Both the position numbers and the translations under genes were made by a program. From positions 2,480,001 through 2,544,000 of the forward strand of contig NZ_LN831029.1 of NCBI RefSeq assembly GCF_001457475.1: a DNA stretch of 64,000 bases, given 5' to 3'. Shown in pieces: positions 1 through 7,418 of the stretch. The notes beneath the pieces were generated by a model that was given only the letters and a program-made list of their open reading frames with translations, did no database searches and was not told the DNA's origin. This DNA comes from Achromobacter xylosoxidans. GTDB lineage: Bacteria; Pseudomonadota; Gammaproteobacteria; Burkholderiales; Burkholderiaceae_B. Numbering within the stretch: position 1 is the stretch's first letter; every line of letters begins with the position of its first letter.

Positions 1-1012
1 GCGACACGAACTTGGCGAACTCGTCGAACGTCATCGGCTTGGAGCCGCCCGCGTCGTTGGCGTTCTTGGCCGCCTTCTGCAGCGGATGGTCGGGCCGCAG
101 CCCGTAGCCGATATCGGTATTGCCCTCGCGGAACACCGTGTGCTTGTCGACGAACTCGCGGTTCACGCGCTTGGTCTGGATGATGTGGTTGGCGATGTAG
201 TTCAGGATCGCCAGGTCGGTCTGCGGCGTGAAGGTCAGCGTCAGGTCGGCCAGCTCGTAGGAGCGGTGCTCGAAGGTCGACAGCACCGCCACCTTGGTCT
301 TGGGCGCCGACAGCCGCCGGTCGGTGACGCGGGTCCACAGGATCGGATGCATCTCCGCCATGTTCGAGCCCCACAGGACGAACACGTCGGCGTTCTCGAT
401 ATCGTCATAACAGCCCATCGGCTCGTCGGCGCCGAAGGTCCGCATGAACCCCACCGCCGCCGACGCCATGCAGTGGCGCGCGTTCGGGTCCAGGTTGTTG
501 GAGCGGAACCCCGCCTTCATCAGCTTGAGCGCGGCATAGCCTTCCCACACCGTCCACTGGCCCGAGCCGAACATGCCGACGCCCTCCGGCCCCTTGTCCT
601 TGAGCACGCGCTTGAACTGCTCGGCCATCACGTCGAAGGCCTGGTCCCACGACACCGGCGCGAACTCGCCATCCTTGGCGTACTTGCCGTCCTTCATGCG
701 CAGCAGCGGCTGCGTCAGCCGGTCGTTGCCGTACATGATCTTGGACAGGAAATAGCCCTTGACGCAGTTCAGCCCCTTGTTGACCTCGGCATTGAAGTCG
801 CCATGCGTGGCCACCACCTGGTTGTCCTTGACCGCGACGTTCACGCCGCAACCGGTCCCGCAGAACCTACAGGGCGCCTTGGACCACTTGAGCTTGGCCG
901 CCTCCGACTCGGTCACGATGTTCTGCGTGTAGCCCACCACCGGAATCCCCGCCACCGTGGCGGCCGCGGCGGCGGCGGACTGCTTGATGAAATCCCTACG
1001 GGCCATTGCCAT
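1..1012 (-). CDS. napA: Periplasmic nitrate reductase catalytic subunit NapA (5' part; runs off the left edge)
   Basis: The first 337 codons of NapA, the molybdopterin and [4Fe-4S] subunit that reduces nitrate to nitrite in the periplasm. The N-terminus has a twin-arginine export signal (RRDFIK followed by an alanine-rich stretch). The 4Fe-4S ligand pattern C-x2-C-x3-C followed by a distant NCVKG is complete, and NARHCMASA carries the cysteine that coordinates molybdenum in this family. The start could be the ATG at 1012 or the in-frame ATG two codons later; both keep the Tat motif. It overlaps the end of napD by 17 bases, so the two are translationally coupled. The C-terminal part lies outside the window, probably followed by napB and napC. 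Confidence 0.97.
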   Translation of the reverse strand, partial: MAMARRDFIKQSAAAAAATVAGIPVVGYTQNIVTESEAAKLKWSKAPCRFCGTGCGVNVAVKDNQVVATHGDFNAEVNKGLNCVKGYFLSKIMYGNDRLTQPLLRMKDGKYAKDGEFAPVSWDQAFDVMAEQFKRVLKDKGPEGVGMFGSGQWTVWEGYAALKLMKAGFRSNNLDPNARHCMASAAVGFMRTFGADEPMGCYDDIENADVFVLWGSNMAEMHPILWTRVTDRRLSAPKTKVAVLSTFEHRSYELADLTLTFTPQTDLAILNYIANHIIQTKRVNREFVDKHTVFREGNTDIGYGLRPDHPLQKAAKNANDAGGSKPMTFDEFAKFVS

Positions 1013-1337
1013 CGTCGATCTCCTCGTTCATCGCGGCCAGCGTGTCGGCGTGCTGGTACACCAGCGCCGACGCCAGCACGCCATCCAGTCGCTGGATCTG
1101 CGAGATCCGCGCCATCATGTCGTCAGTGGAGGGGGCTTCCAGCGTCACCACCAGCTTGCCCGTCTCGGACGCGCCATGGATCTCGGCGCCCGCGATCGCG
1201 AGCACCGCAAGGCGCACCTCGTCCAGCCGCCGCGGCGTGGCATGCACGACCAGGCTGGCGATATGCAATTCGGGGGAAGCCGGCGCGGCGGCCGGGGAAG
1301 GATGCGCGGACATGGGGTCGGTTCCGTCGGTACGCAT
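996..1337 (-). CDS. napD: NapD, chaperone for NapA maturation and Tat export
   Basis: NapD binds the NapA twin-arginine signal and holds the enzyme back until its cofactors are inserted. The core ([17 protein letters not shown], then GKLVVTLEA, then [12 protein letters not shown]) fits the small ferredoxin-fold NapD family. From this start the protein is 113 residues. The ATG at 1337 overlaps the napE stop as TGATG, which favours coupled initiation there. The in-frame ATG at 1313 would give a 105-residue protein, nearer the usual family size, so the start is uncertain. The 3' end overlaps napA. Confidence 0.9.
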   Translation of the reverse strand: MRTDGTDPMSAHPSPAAAPASPELHIASLVVHATPRRLDEVRLAVLAIAGAEIHGASETGKLVVTLEAPSTDDMMARISQIQRLDGVLASALVYQHADTLAAMNEEIDDGNGP

Positions 1338-1495
1338 CAGCTGCCCGGCGGACCGGCAAACAACTGATAGAACCAAACCATGAAACCGTAGCCCGCGACG
1401 ATGATCACCGTAAGAACGGGGGCCATGACCGCCGTCAGGAACAGAAAACTTCGCAGTTCCTGCGGCTTAGTGTAGCCATCAGACTCGTTTGACAC
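1337..1495 (-). CDS. napE: NapE, small membrane protein of the nap operon (GTG start)
   Basis: A 52-residue protein. It has a short polar N-terminus, one hydrophobic helix (FLFLTAVMAPVLTVIIVAG) and the ending YGFMVWFYQLFAGPPG, which is the typical NapE layout. The GTG at 1495 is preceded by GAGGTGG at ribosome-binding distance, and no ATG lies in frame upstream. The stop overlaps the napD start. NapE is found at the head of nap operons in denitrifying proteobacteria, and its biochemical role is unsettled. The order napE-napD-napA matches those operons; no napF is seen upstream. Confidence 0.88.
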   Translation of the reverse strand: MSNESDGYTKPQELRSFLFLTAVMAPVLTVIIVAGYGFMVWFYQLFAGPPGS

Positions 1496-1805
1496 ACACC
1501 ACCTCACCAGACAGTCGGGGTATTGCGTTTAACGTGCGGATGTCGAAGTTTTTAGCAGATGCGTTTCAGACGCGTCAATGTTGCACCACAGCGCAATAAT
1601 TCGCGGTGGCATTATGTGCTGATATATATAACGAGAGGAACAGCGCACTCCCCACTCATCCCCACTCAATAAGCGACTGAACGCGAACCCAGCCCCCGGG
1701 ACCCGCGACCGCGAACGGATCGCGTATGTCCATGCAGGCCGCGCAGGGCGGCCCAAGCAAGATGTCCATGGCCAGCAATCAAATACAGGCCGTATCAATC
1801 AACCG
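1496..1805. promoter_or_regulatory. Intergenic region upstream of napEDA; probable nap promoter
   Basis: 310 bases without a convincing gene. It is AT-richer than its surroundings around 1540-1640. Reading toward nap, TTGACG (1573-1578) is followed after 17 bases by a weak -10-like CTAAAA. A perfect tandem repeat of the 10-mer TCCCCACTCA sits at 1649-1668. I found no clear FNR box (TTGAT-N4-ATCAA). The region must hold the nap promoter, but the exact element is inference. Confidence 0.45.
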
Positions 1806-2660
1806 CTAACCAATCGCCCCATAGATCCGCCGCGCCTCGGCGGCATCCGCCACCGGCCGCCCCAAAGCAATCGCCCCTTCCACCGCCTGCCGCACCAACT
1901 CGCCATTTCCCGAAGCCACCGAACCATCCCGCAGCTTCAGATTATTCTCGAACCCCACTCGCATATGCCCCCCGAACGCCGCTGCCGTCGTCACGCAGGC
2001 ATTCTCCTGCGCCCCGAACGCGCACACCGCCCACGGCAGCGAATGATCGTAGGCCGCCAGGAACGGCAGCAGGTCATAGGCCGACGACGTCTGTCCCACG
2101 CTGTAGCGCCCCAGCACGAACAGCACCGACCACGCGCCCGGCGGCACCAGCCCCCGCGCGCGCAGCGACAGCCAGCGCCGCACATCGCCCTCGTCGTACA
2201 GAATGATCTGCGTCATGATGCGCCGCTCTGCCACCCAGGCCAGGAACGCCGCCAGCTCGTCTTCCGGAATCTCCGGCACGGCGATCTCGCGCAGGCCGAT
2301 CGACACCGCTTCCGGCTGCAGCTCGCGCACCAGGGCCATCTGCTCGGCCGCCTTGTACACGCCGGCCGCCTCGCTCGTCACCTGCACCAGCAGCTCGTCG
2401 CCGACCGCGCGGCGCACCGCCGCCAGCGCATCGCGGTAGGCCTGCGCGTCCAGCAGATGGCTGCCGTCCGGCTTGCGCACGTGCATGTGCATCATTGCCG
2501 CGCCCGCGTCCAGGCAGGCGCGGGCTTCCTGGGCCAGGGCCTCGGCCGTCAGCGGCACCGCCGGATGGTCGGCGGCCTTCTTGTAGGCGCCGTTGGGCGC
2601 CACCGTCACGATGACGGGCGACTCGGCCAGGGCGGGGCGGGGGAACTGGACGGCGCTCAC
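1806..2660 (-). CDS. Beta-keto acid cleavage enzyme (BKACE, DUF849 family)
   Basis: A 284-residue TIM-barrel protein. The family condenses a beta-keto acid with acetyl-CoA, releasing acetoacetate and a new acyl-CoA; the founding member, Kce, acts on 3-keto-5-aminohexanoate in lysine fermentation. Visible family marks are APNGA near residue 21 and HMHVRKPDG at 58-66, holding the two zinc-binding histidines (H58, H60). Also present are the central EAVSIGLRE and the late GHMRVGFENN. The ATG overlaps the stop of the upstream dehydrogenase gene (ATGA), so the two enzymes probably act in series: oxidation of a 3-hydroxy acid, then cleavage of the 3-keto acid. The substrate cannot be read from the sequence; carnitine-like and sugar-acid substrates are both known for this enzyme pairing. 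Confidence 0.9.
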   Translation of the reverse strand: MSAVQFPRPALAESPVIVTVAPNGAYKKAADHPAVPLTAEALAQEARACLDAGAAMMHMHVRKPDGSHLLDAQAYRDALAAVRRAVGDELLVQVTSEAAGVYKAAEQMALVRELQPEAVSIGLREIAVPEIPEDELAAFLAWVAERRIMTQIILYDEGDVRRWLSLRARGLVPPGAWSVLFVLGRYSVGQTSSAYDLLPFLAAYDHSLPWAVCAFGAQENACVTTAAAFGGHMRVGFENNLKLRDGSVASGNGELVRQAVEGAIALGRPVADAAEARRIYGAIG

Positions 2661-3619
2661 GGCTGGATCTCCGGCAGTTCCGGCGCGATCAGGTCCAGGC
2701 CCGCGCGCAGCAGCCGGTCATAGCGCGCGCGCTCGGCGGCGATGGTCTCCGGCGTCCAGGCATAGAAACCTTCGCCCGCCTTCATGCCGTGGCGGCCGTC
2801 GGCGGCGCGCTCGGTCAGGCAGCGCGCCGGATGGTCGTCATTGCAGAACGTCGGGTACATGGTCGCGCCCGCCGCCGCGTGCACGTCGATGCCGGCGTGG
2901 TCGCGCTGCATCACCGGCCCGGCCGCCAGGAAGCGGAAACCGAAACCGAAGCGCACCGCCGCGTCCACGTCCTCGGGCGAGGCGATGCCGCGGTCGATCA
3001 GGTTGAAGGCCTCGCGCGACAGCGCGTGCTGCAGGCGGTTGGCCAGGAAACCCGGCAGGTCCTGCCGCACCTTCACCGGCACGCTGCCGCAGCGGCGCAT
3101 GAAGGCGATCAGCGCGTCGGCGCGGGCCTCGTCGCTGGTCTCGGCCATCACCACCTCGACCAGCGGCACCAGGTGCGCCGGCATGAAGAAGTGCAGGCCC
3201 AGCATGCGCTCGCGCGTGGCCAGCCCCTGGCCGATGGCGCTGATCGGGAAACTGGAACTGTTGCTCGCCAGGATGGCGTCGGGCCGCGCGCGGCGCACCA
3301 GCTCGGCGAACAGCGCCTGCTTGATGTCCAGCCGTTCCGGCACGCACTCGATCACCAGATCGACGCTGGCCCAGTCCACCTGGTCCAGGCTGGCGGCCGT
3401 GGCCAGTTGCGCCACCTGGGCCTCGCGGCCGATGGTCTTGAGATTGTCGGCCACCCGCGCCGGCAATGCGGCCGCGCGCGCCGCGTCCGGCTCGATCACC
3501 GTCGTGCGGCAGGCGGCGCGCGTCAGCACCACCGCCACGTCGGCGCCCATGGTGCCGCCGCCCACCACCACCGCATGCGCCGCGCCCGGATTGGGCAGGG
3601 CCTTCGCGTCCGTCTGCAT
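2657..3619 (-). CDS. 3-hydroxyacyl-CoA dehydrogenase-family NAD-dependent dehydrogenase
   Basis: A 320-residue enzyme with an N-terminal Rossmann domain (GGGTMG at about 20-25) and the C-terminal 3HCDH domain. HFFMPAHLVPLVEVV contains the expected catalytic histidine. The start at 3619 is chosen because AAGGAG lies 7 bases upstream. The length is that of single-domain members such as carnitine 3-dehydrogenase and L-gulonate 3-dehydrogenase, not of long bifunctional beta-oxidation proteins. Paired with the cleavage enzyme, it probably oxidises a free 3-hydroxy acid rather than a CoA ester; that is inference. Its promoter carries the operator module described at 3705-3771. Confidence 0.88.
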   Translation of the reverse strand: MQTDAKALPNPGAAHAVVVGGGTMGADVAVVLTRAACRTTVIEPDAARAAALPARVADNLKTIGREAQVAQLATAASLDQVDWASVDLVIECVPERLDIKQALFAELVRRARPDAILASNSSSFPISAIGQGLATRERMLGLHFFMPAHLVPLVEVVMAETSDEARADALIAFMRRCGSVPVKVRQDLPGFLANRLQHALSREAFNLIDRGIASPEDVDAAVRFGFGFRFLAAGPVMQRDHAGIDVHAAAGATMYPTFCNDDHPARCLTERAADGRHGMKAGEGFYAWTPETIAAERARYDRLLRAGLDLIAPELPEIQP

Positions 3620-3704
3620 GGTTTGCTCCTTGTTCTGAACCCGCTGTTGCATCTCTCGTCTGTGCCCGCGCTTGTGTCGGCGCGCATGACTGTATTGGGC
3701 GCCG

Positions 3705-3771
3705 AGTGTAGAGAAGCTTGTTTGATTGATGAATCAGATTTTTTGGATAGAATGATCGACAATTCGGATCA
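3705..3771 (-). promoter_or_regulatory. LysR-type operator plus promoter for the dehydrogenase/cleavage-enzyme operon
   Basis: Reading on the minus strand toward the dehydrogenase, the order is: TGATC-N9-GATCA (3753-3771), TCTGATTCATCAATCAA (3722-3738), -35 TTCATC (3728-3733), a 17-base spacer, and -10 TACACT (3705-3710). Both palindromes, their spacing and both promoter hexamers recur at 7291-7357 in front of the Bug receptor gene. TGATC-N9-GATCA contains the T-N11-A core typical of LysR recognition sites and ends one base before the LysR ATG. A recognition/activation site pair for the LysR protein encoded at 3772 is therefore likely. Confidence 0.75.
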
Positions 3772-4701
3772 ATGAGCCAGGCGCAGGACGGCATGCAAAT
3801 CAATCTTTCGATGCGCGACATCGACACCACCCTGGTGCTGGGCCGCACCCTCAACTTCCGCCAGGCGGCGGCGCAGTTGCACCTGTCGCAGTCGGCCCTG
3901 TCCACGCAGATCCAGCGCATCGAGGAGGCGCTGGGCGTGCGGCTGTTCGACCGCACCACCCGCACCGTGCGGCTGACGGCGGCGGGCGAGGTCTTCATGC
4001 AGCAGGCCGCCGCCCTGCAGGTAGCCTTCCGCGACGCCATTGCCGCGGTCAGCGGCATCGCCAGCGCCGAGCACGGCCAGGTGTCGGTGGCGGCGCTGCC
4101 GTCGCTGGCCGCGCGCCTGTTGCCGCGGGTGTTGATGGCCTACCGCCAGGCGCATCCGCAGGTGGCGCTGAAGGTGCGCGACACGCTGTCGGGGCCGGCC
4201 TTCGACCTGGTGCGCGCCGGCGACGTGGACTTCGCGCTGACCGCCGCCGATCCGCAGCACGCCGACCTGCATTACCAGCCGCTGATGTCCGACAGCTTCC
4301 TGCTGCTGATCCCCGAGGCGCATCCGCTGGCGCGATCCAGGGGGCCGCTGCGCTGGGCCGACACGGCCGGCGCGGCGCACGTGTCGATGGTGCATCCGAG
4401 CAGCGTGCGCCAGTACACCGAATGGGCCTTCCTGCAGAATCGCATCCGCTTCACGCCGGCCTTCGAGGCCGAACACCTGACCACCATCGTGGCGATGGTG
4501 GAGTGCGGTTTCGGGGTGGCGGCATTACCGGAAATCGCGGCCGGCGCGGTGGCGCAGAACGGCATCGTGCAGCGGCCGCTGATCGGCCCGGTGGCCGAAC
4601 GCTCGATCGGGCTGGTGACGGCGCGCAACCGCAGCCTGCCGCCGGCGGCCGCGGCGCTGGTGGCGATGCTGCGGCAGTATCTGGCTGAAGAGGCGCGGTG
4701 A
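3772..4701 (+). CDS. LysR-family transcriptional regulator (likely controls the 1.8-8.4 kb locus)
   Basis: A 309-residue LysR protein. It has a winged-helix DNA-binding domain at about 18-75 (FRQAAAQLHLSQSALSTQIQRIE, then LFDRTTRTVRLTAAG) and an effector-binding domain in the remainder. It is divergent from the dehydrogenase/cleavage-enzyme operon. The 50 bases immediately before the ATG hold an operator module that is repeated before the Bug receptor at 7.4 kb, so this is the best candidate for controlling both. The ATG at 3772 has no clear ribosome-binding site and abuts the operator; the ATG at 3793, just after an AGGAC stretch, is a reasonable alternative start. Confidence 0.92.
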   Translation: MSQAQDGMQINLSMRDIDTTLVLGRTLNFRQAAAQLHLSQSALSTQIQRIEEALGVRLFDRTTRTVRLTAAGEVFMQQAAALQVAFRDAIAAVSGIASAEHGQVSVAALPSLAARLLPRVLMAYRQAHPQVALKVRDTLSGPAFDLVRAGDVDFALTAADPQHADLHYQPLMSDSFLLLIPEAHPLARSRGPLRWADTAGAAHVSMVHPSSVRQYTEWAFLQNRIRFTPAFEAEHLTTIVAMVECGFGVAALPEIAAGAVAQNGIVQRPLIGPVAERSIGLVTARNRSLPPAAAALVAMLRQYLAEEAR

Positions 4702-4720
4702 GGTCGCGGCGGGTATGGTG

Positions 4721-5404
4721 TCAGGCGCCGCGGCGCGCCTGTTCCGACGCCAGGTAGGCGTCGCGCGAGGGCAGCAGGTGCTCGCGGCACAGCGTCATCA
4801 GCGCGGCGCGGTCGCCGTCGCGCAGGGCGTGGATCATGGCCCAGTGTTCCTGGCGGGCGCGTTCGCGGTAATTGGCGGCCGCCAGCGAACCGAAGCGGAT
4901 CGGATGGGTGCGGCGCGCGTATTCCTCGATGGCCTGGCCCAGCACCGCGTTGTCGAGCAGGCTGAACAACTCGCGGTGAAAACGCTGGTTGCTGCGGAAC
5001 ACGCGGCGCGCGTCGCCATCGGCCACGGCCGCGTCGTGCTCGCGCTGCACCGCGATCAACGCCGCCAGCCGCGCCGGCGGCACCGGCAGCGGCATCAGGC
5101 TGGCGGCATGCACTTCCAGCACTTCGCGCAGCGCGTACAGCTCCATCACCTCGCGCGCCGAGAAAGCCCGCACCACCGCGCCGACGTTGCGCTTGCGCTC
5201 GACCACGCCCAGCAGCTCCAGCTCCACCAGCACCTGGCGCACCGCGTGGCGCTTCATGTCGAAGCGCGCCATCAGCTCGTCCTCGGTCAGCCGCTCGCGC
5301 GGATGCAGCCGGCCGAAGACGATGTCTTCCTCCAGCGCGGCGACCGCCGCCGCCAGGGCGTCGGGCGCTTGGGGTTCGAGGGTGGCGGGGCTGATGGCGT
5401 TCAT
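4721..5404 (-). CDS. GntR-family regulator, FadR/FCD subfamily
   Basis: 227 residues: an N-terminal winged helix (RLTEDELMARFDMKRHAVRQVLVELELLGVVERKRNVGAVV) and an all-helical FCD ligand domain. The FCD domain shows the metal-binding pattern D/R-x3-H (FRSNQRFHREL) and later histidines (HWAMIHALR, then REHLLPSRD). FCD regulators usually repress genes for sugar acids or organic acids until the substrate binds. The gene follows the dehydratase by 18 bases on the same strand, so it is probably co-transcribed with it. The ATG at 5404 is preceded by a purine-rich GGGGGAAAGG only on the opposite strand, so the ribosome-binding site is poor. The inverted repeat at 7214-7227 is a candidate target. Confidence 0.9.
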   Translation of the reverse strand: MNAISPATLEPQAPDALAAAVAALEEDIVFGRLHPRERLTEDELMARFDMKRHAVRQVLVELELLGVVERKRNVGAVVRAFSAREVMELYALREVLEVHAASLMPLPVPPARLAALIAVQREHDAAVADGDARRVFRSNQRFHRELFSLLDNAVLGQAIEEYARRTHPIRFGSLAAANYRERARQEHWAMIHALRDGDRAALMTLCREHLLPSRDAYLASEQARRGA

Positions 5405-5422
5405 GGGCAAGGGGGAAAGGCG

Positions 5423-7198
5423 TTATTGCTTGGGCACGGTGTCGCGGGTGGCGCCGGCCCGCAGGAAGTCGAAGTCCACGCCCTGGTCGGCCTGCGTCAC
5501 GGTCTGCAGGAACAGCTTGCGGTAGCCGCGCTCGGCCGCCGGACGCTCGACCGGGCCGGCCGCCATGCGGCGCGCCAGCTCGGCATCCTCGACCAGCAGG
5601 GCGATTTCGCGCCGCGCCACCGACAGGCGGATCCGGTCGCCATTTTGCACGTAGGCGAGCGGTCCGCCAATCGCGGCCTCCGGGGTGACGTGCAGCACGA
5701 TGGTGCCGGCCGCCGTGCCGCTCATGCGGCCGTCGGAAATCCGCACCATGTCCTTGACGCCGGTGCGCGCCAGCTTCTTGGGGATCGGCATGTAGCCGGC
5801 CTCGGGCATGCCGGGCGCGCCGGTGGGGCCGATGCGCTTGAGCACCAGCACGTCGTCGGCGGTCACGTCCAGCGCCTCGTCGTCGATGCGGCGGGCCATG
5901 TCCTCGGCGTCCTCGAACACCACCGCGCGGCCTTCGTGCTCCATCAGCTTGGGATTGGCGGCCGACTGCTTGATGATGGCGCCGCCGGGCGCCAGGTTGC
6001 CGCGCAGCACGGCCAGGCCGCCCACCGGATAGATGGGCGCGGCGACGCTGCGGATCACGTCCTGCTTGAACGGCGCGGGGGCGTCGTCCAGTTCCTCGCC
6101 CAGGGTGCGGCCCGAGACGGTCAGCGCGTCCAGGTGCAGCAGCGGGCGCAGTTCGCGCAGCAGCGCCAGCATGCCGCCGGCGTGGTGGAAGTCTTCCATG
6201 TAGTGCTGGCCGGAGGGCTTGAGGTCCACCAGCACGGGCGTCTCGCGGCTCATGCGGTCGAGCCCGGCCAGGTCGATATTGATGCCCAGGCGGCCGGCGA
6301 TGGCGGTCAGGTGCACGATGCCGTTGGTCGAGCCGCCGATGGCCAGCAGCACGCGCAGCGCGTTCTCGATGGACTTGCCGGTGATGATGCGGTCGGGCGT
6401 CAGGCGCGCGGCCGCCATGGCGACGGCGGTGGCGCCGGTGCGCTCGGCCACGCGCACGCGGTCGGCGGTGACGGCCGGGGCGGACGCGCCGCCGGACACC
6501 ATCATGCCCATGGCCTCGGTCAGGCAGGCCATGGTGCTGGCGGTGCCCATCACCGAACAGGTGCCGACGCTGGCCACCAACTGGTTGTTGACGTCGGCGA
6601 TCTCGGGCGCGTCGATCTCCTCGGCGCGGTAGCGGCCCCAGTAGCGGCGGCAGTCGGTGCAGGCGCCGACGCGTTCGCCGCGGTGCGAGCCGGTCAGCAT
6701 CGAGCCGGTCACCAGCTGGATCGCGGGCACGCCGGCGGACGAGGCGCCCATCAACTGCGCCGGCACCGTCTTGTCGCAACCGCCGATCAGCACCACCGCG
6801 TCCATCGGCTGCGCGCGGATCATTTCCTCGGTGTCCATCGACATCAGGTTGCGCAGGTACATGCTGGTGGGCTGCGAGAAGCTCTCGTGCACCGAGATGG
6901 TGGGGAAGTCCATCGGCAGGCCGCCGGCCAGCATCACGCCGCGCTTGACCGCCTCGATCAGTTGCGGCGCGTTGCCGTGGCAGGGGTTGTAGCTGCTGCC
7001 GGTGTTGACGATGCCGATGATGGGACGCGCCAGCGCGTCGTCGGACAGGCCGGCGCCCTTGATGAAGGCCTTGCGCAGGAACAGCGAAAAGCCGGTGTCG
7101 CCGTAGTTGGTGAGCCCGCGCGCCACGCCGGTGCTGCGCGCGCCGTCGCTGTCGAAGGGGCCCTGGGCGGGCTTGCCGCCCTTGGTGTCGTCCGTCAT
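5423..7198 (-). CDS. IlvD/Edd-family dehydratase (probably a sugar-acid dehydratase)
   Basis: 591 residues, the usual size for dihydroxy-acid and aldonic-acid dehydratases. These iron-sulfur enzymes remove water from 2,3-dihydroxy acids to give 2-keto-3-deoxy acids. Cluster cysteines are visible in PCHGN, GGCDKTVPAQ and GTCSVMGTASTM, and the CTDCRRYWGRYR segment resembles pentonate/hexonate dehydratases more than IlvD of branched-chain synthesis. The conserved GRMSGTAAG and the C-terminal swivel domain are present. The start is the ATG at 7198, preceded by GGGAAGC. Standing beside a Bug receptor, FCD GntR and a keto-acid-cleaving pair, a catabolic role on a sugar acid is inferred; the exact substrate is unknown. 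Confidence 0.9.
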   Translation of the reverse strand: MTDDTKGGKPAQGPFDSDGARSTGVARGLTNYGDTGFSLFLRKAFIKGAGLSDDALARPIIGIVNTGSSYNPCHGNAPQLIEAVKRGVMLAGGLPMDFPTISVHESFSQPTSMYLRNLMSMDTEEMIRAQPMDAVVLIGGCDKTVPAQLMGASSAGVPAIQLVTGSMLTGSHRGERVGACTDCRRYWGRYRAEEIDAPEIADVNNQLVASVGTCSVMGTASTMACLTEAMGMMVSGGASAPAVTADRVRVAERTGATAVAMAAARLTPDRIITGKSIENALRVLLAIGGSTNGIVHLTAIAGRLGINIDLAGLDRMSRETPVLVDLKPSGQHYMEDFHHAGGMLALLRELRPLLHLDALTVSGRTLGEELDDAPAPFKQDVIRSVAAPIYPVGGLAVLRGNLAPGGAIIKQSAANPKLMEHEGRAVVFEDAEDMARRIDDEALDVTADDVLVLKRIGPTGAPGMPEAGYMPIPKKLARTGVKDMVRISDGRMSGTAAGTIVLHVTPEAAIGGPLAYVQNGDRIRLSVARREIALLVEDAELARRMAAGPVERPAAERGYRKLFLQTVTQADQGVDFDFLRAGATRDTVPKQ

Positions 7199-7213
7199 TT
7201 TGCTTCCCGATAA

Positions 7214-7227
7214 TATTATTGATAATA
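7214..7227. promoter_or_regulatory. Perfect inverted repeat just upstream of the dehydratase gene (candidate GntR operator)
   Basis: TATTAT-TG-ATAATA: six-base arms, two-base centre, 16 bases before the dehydratase ATG. Its position inside the leader or promoter suits a repressor, and the FCD GntR protein encoded downstream in the same operon is the natural candidate. A second perfect palindrome, ATAAATATTTAT, lies at 7279-7290. Confidence 0.5.
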
Positions 7228-7290
7228 CAGGGCGAAGATCATATACAGCCTGGGAAACGCCCGGCAAGCGCTTTTGCGATAAATATTTAT

Positions 7291-7357
7291 TGATCTCCAA
7301 ATAAGATCAGTCGATAGAAAAATTCTGATTCATCAATCAAGATTGGCCTCCTACACT
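7291..7357 (+). promoter_or_regulatory. Second copy of the LysR-type operator/promoter module, in front of the Bug receptor
   Basis: In the plus direction: TGATC-N9-GATCA (7291-7309), TCTGATTCATCAATCAA (7324-7340), -35 TTCATC (7329-7334), a 17-base spacer and -10 TACACT (7352-7357). The 17-mer is identical to the copy at 3722-3738 in opposite orientation, and the two palindrome centres are 32.5 bp apart in both places. The module points at the Bug gene here and at the dehydrogenase operon there, so both are probably activated by the same LysR protein. Confidence 0.75.
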
Positions 7358-7418
7358 GGCGCGGTTGACGAGCCGGGCGTCCGTTCCATTCCTATACCCA
7401 TCCCGGCAGGAGACCTAC

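Noticed and set aside
86..1492. Long open frames on the opposite strand of nap, the dehydratase (4715-7213), both TonB receptors and the ABC genes
   Set aside because: They are antisense to genes with clear motifs, are rich in R, H, G and A as expected from reading high-GC codons in the wrong frame, and show no domain.
1529..1798. 89-codon frame upstream of nap on the minus strand
   Set aside because: Odd composition, no ribosome-binding site, lies in the AT-rich promoter region and resembles no family.
2593..3006. Several arginine/proline-rich short frames in the dehydrogenase gene and similar ones elsewhere
   Set aside because: Typical wrong-frame products of GC-rich sequence; codon third-position bias supports only the annotated frame.
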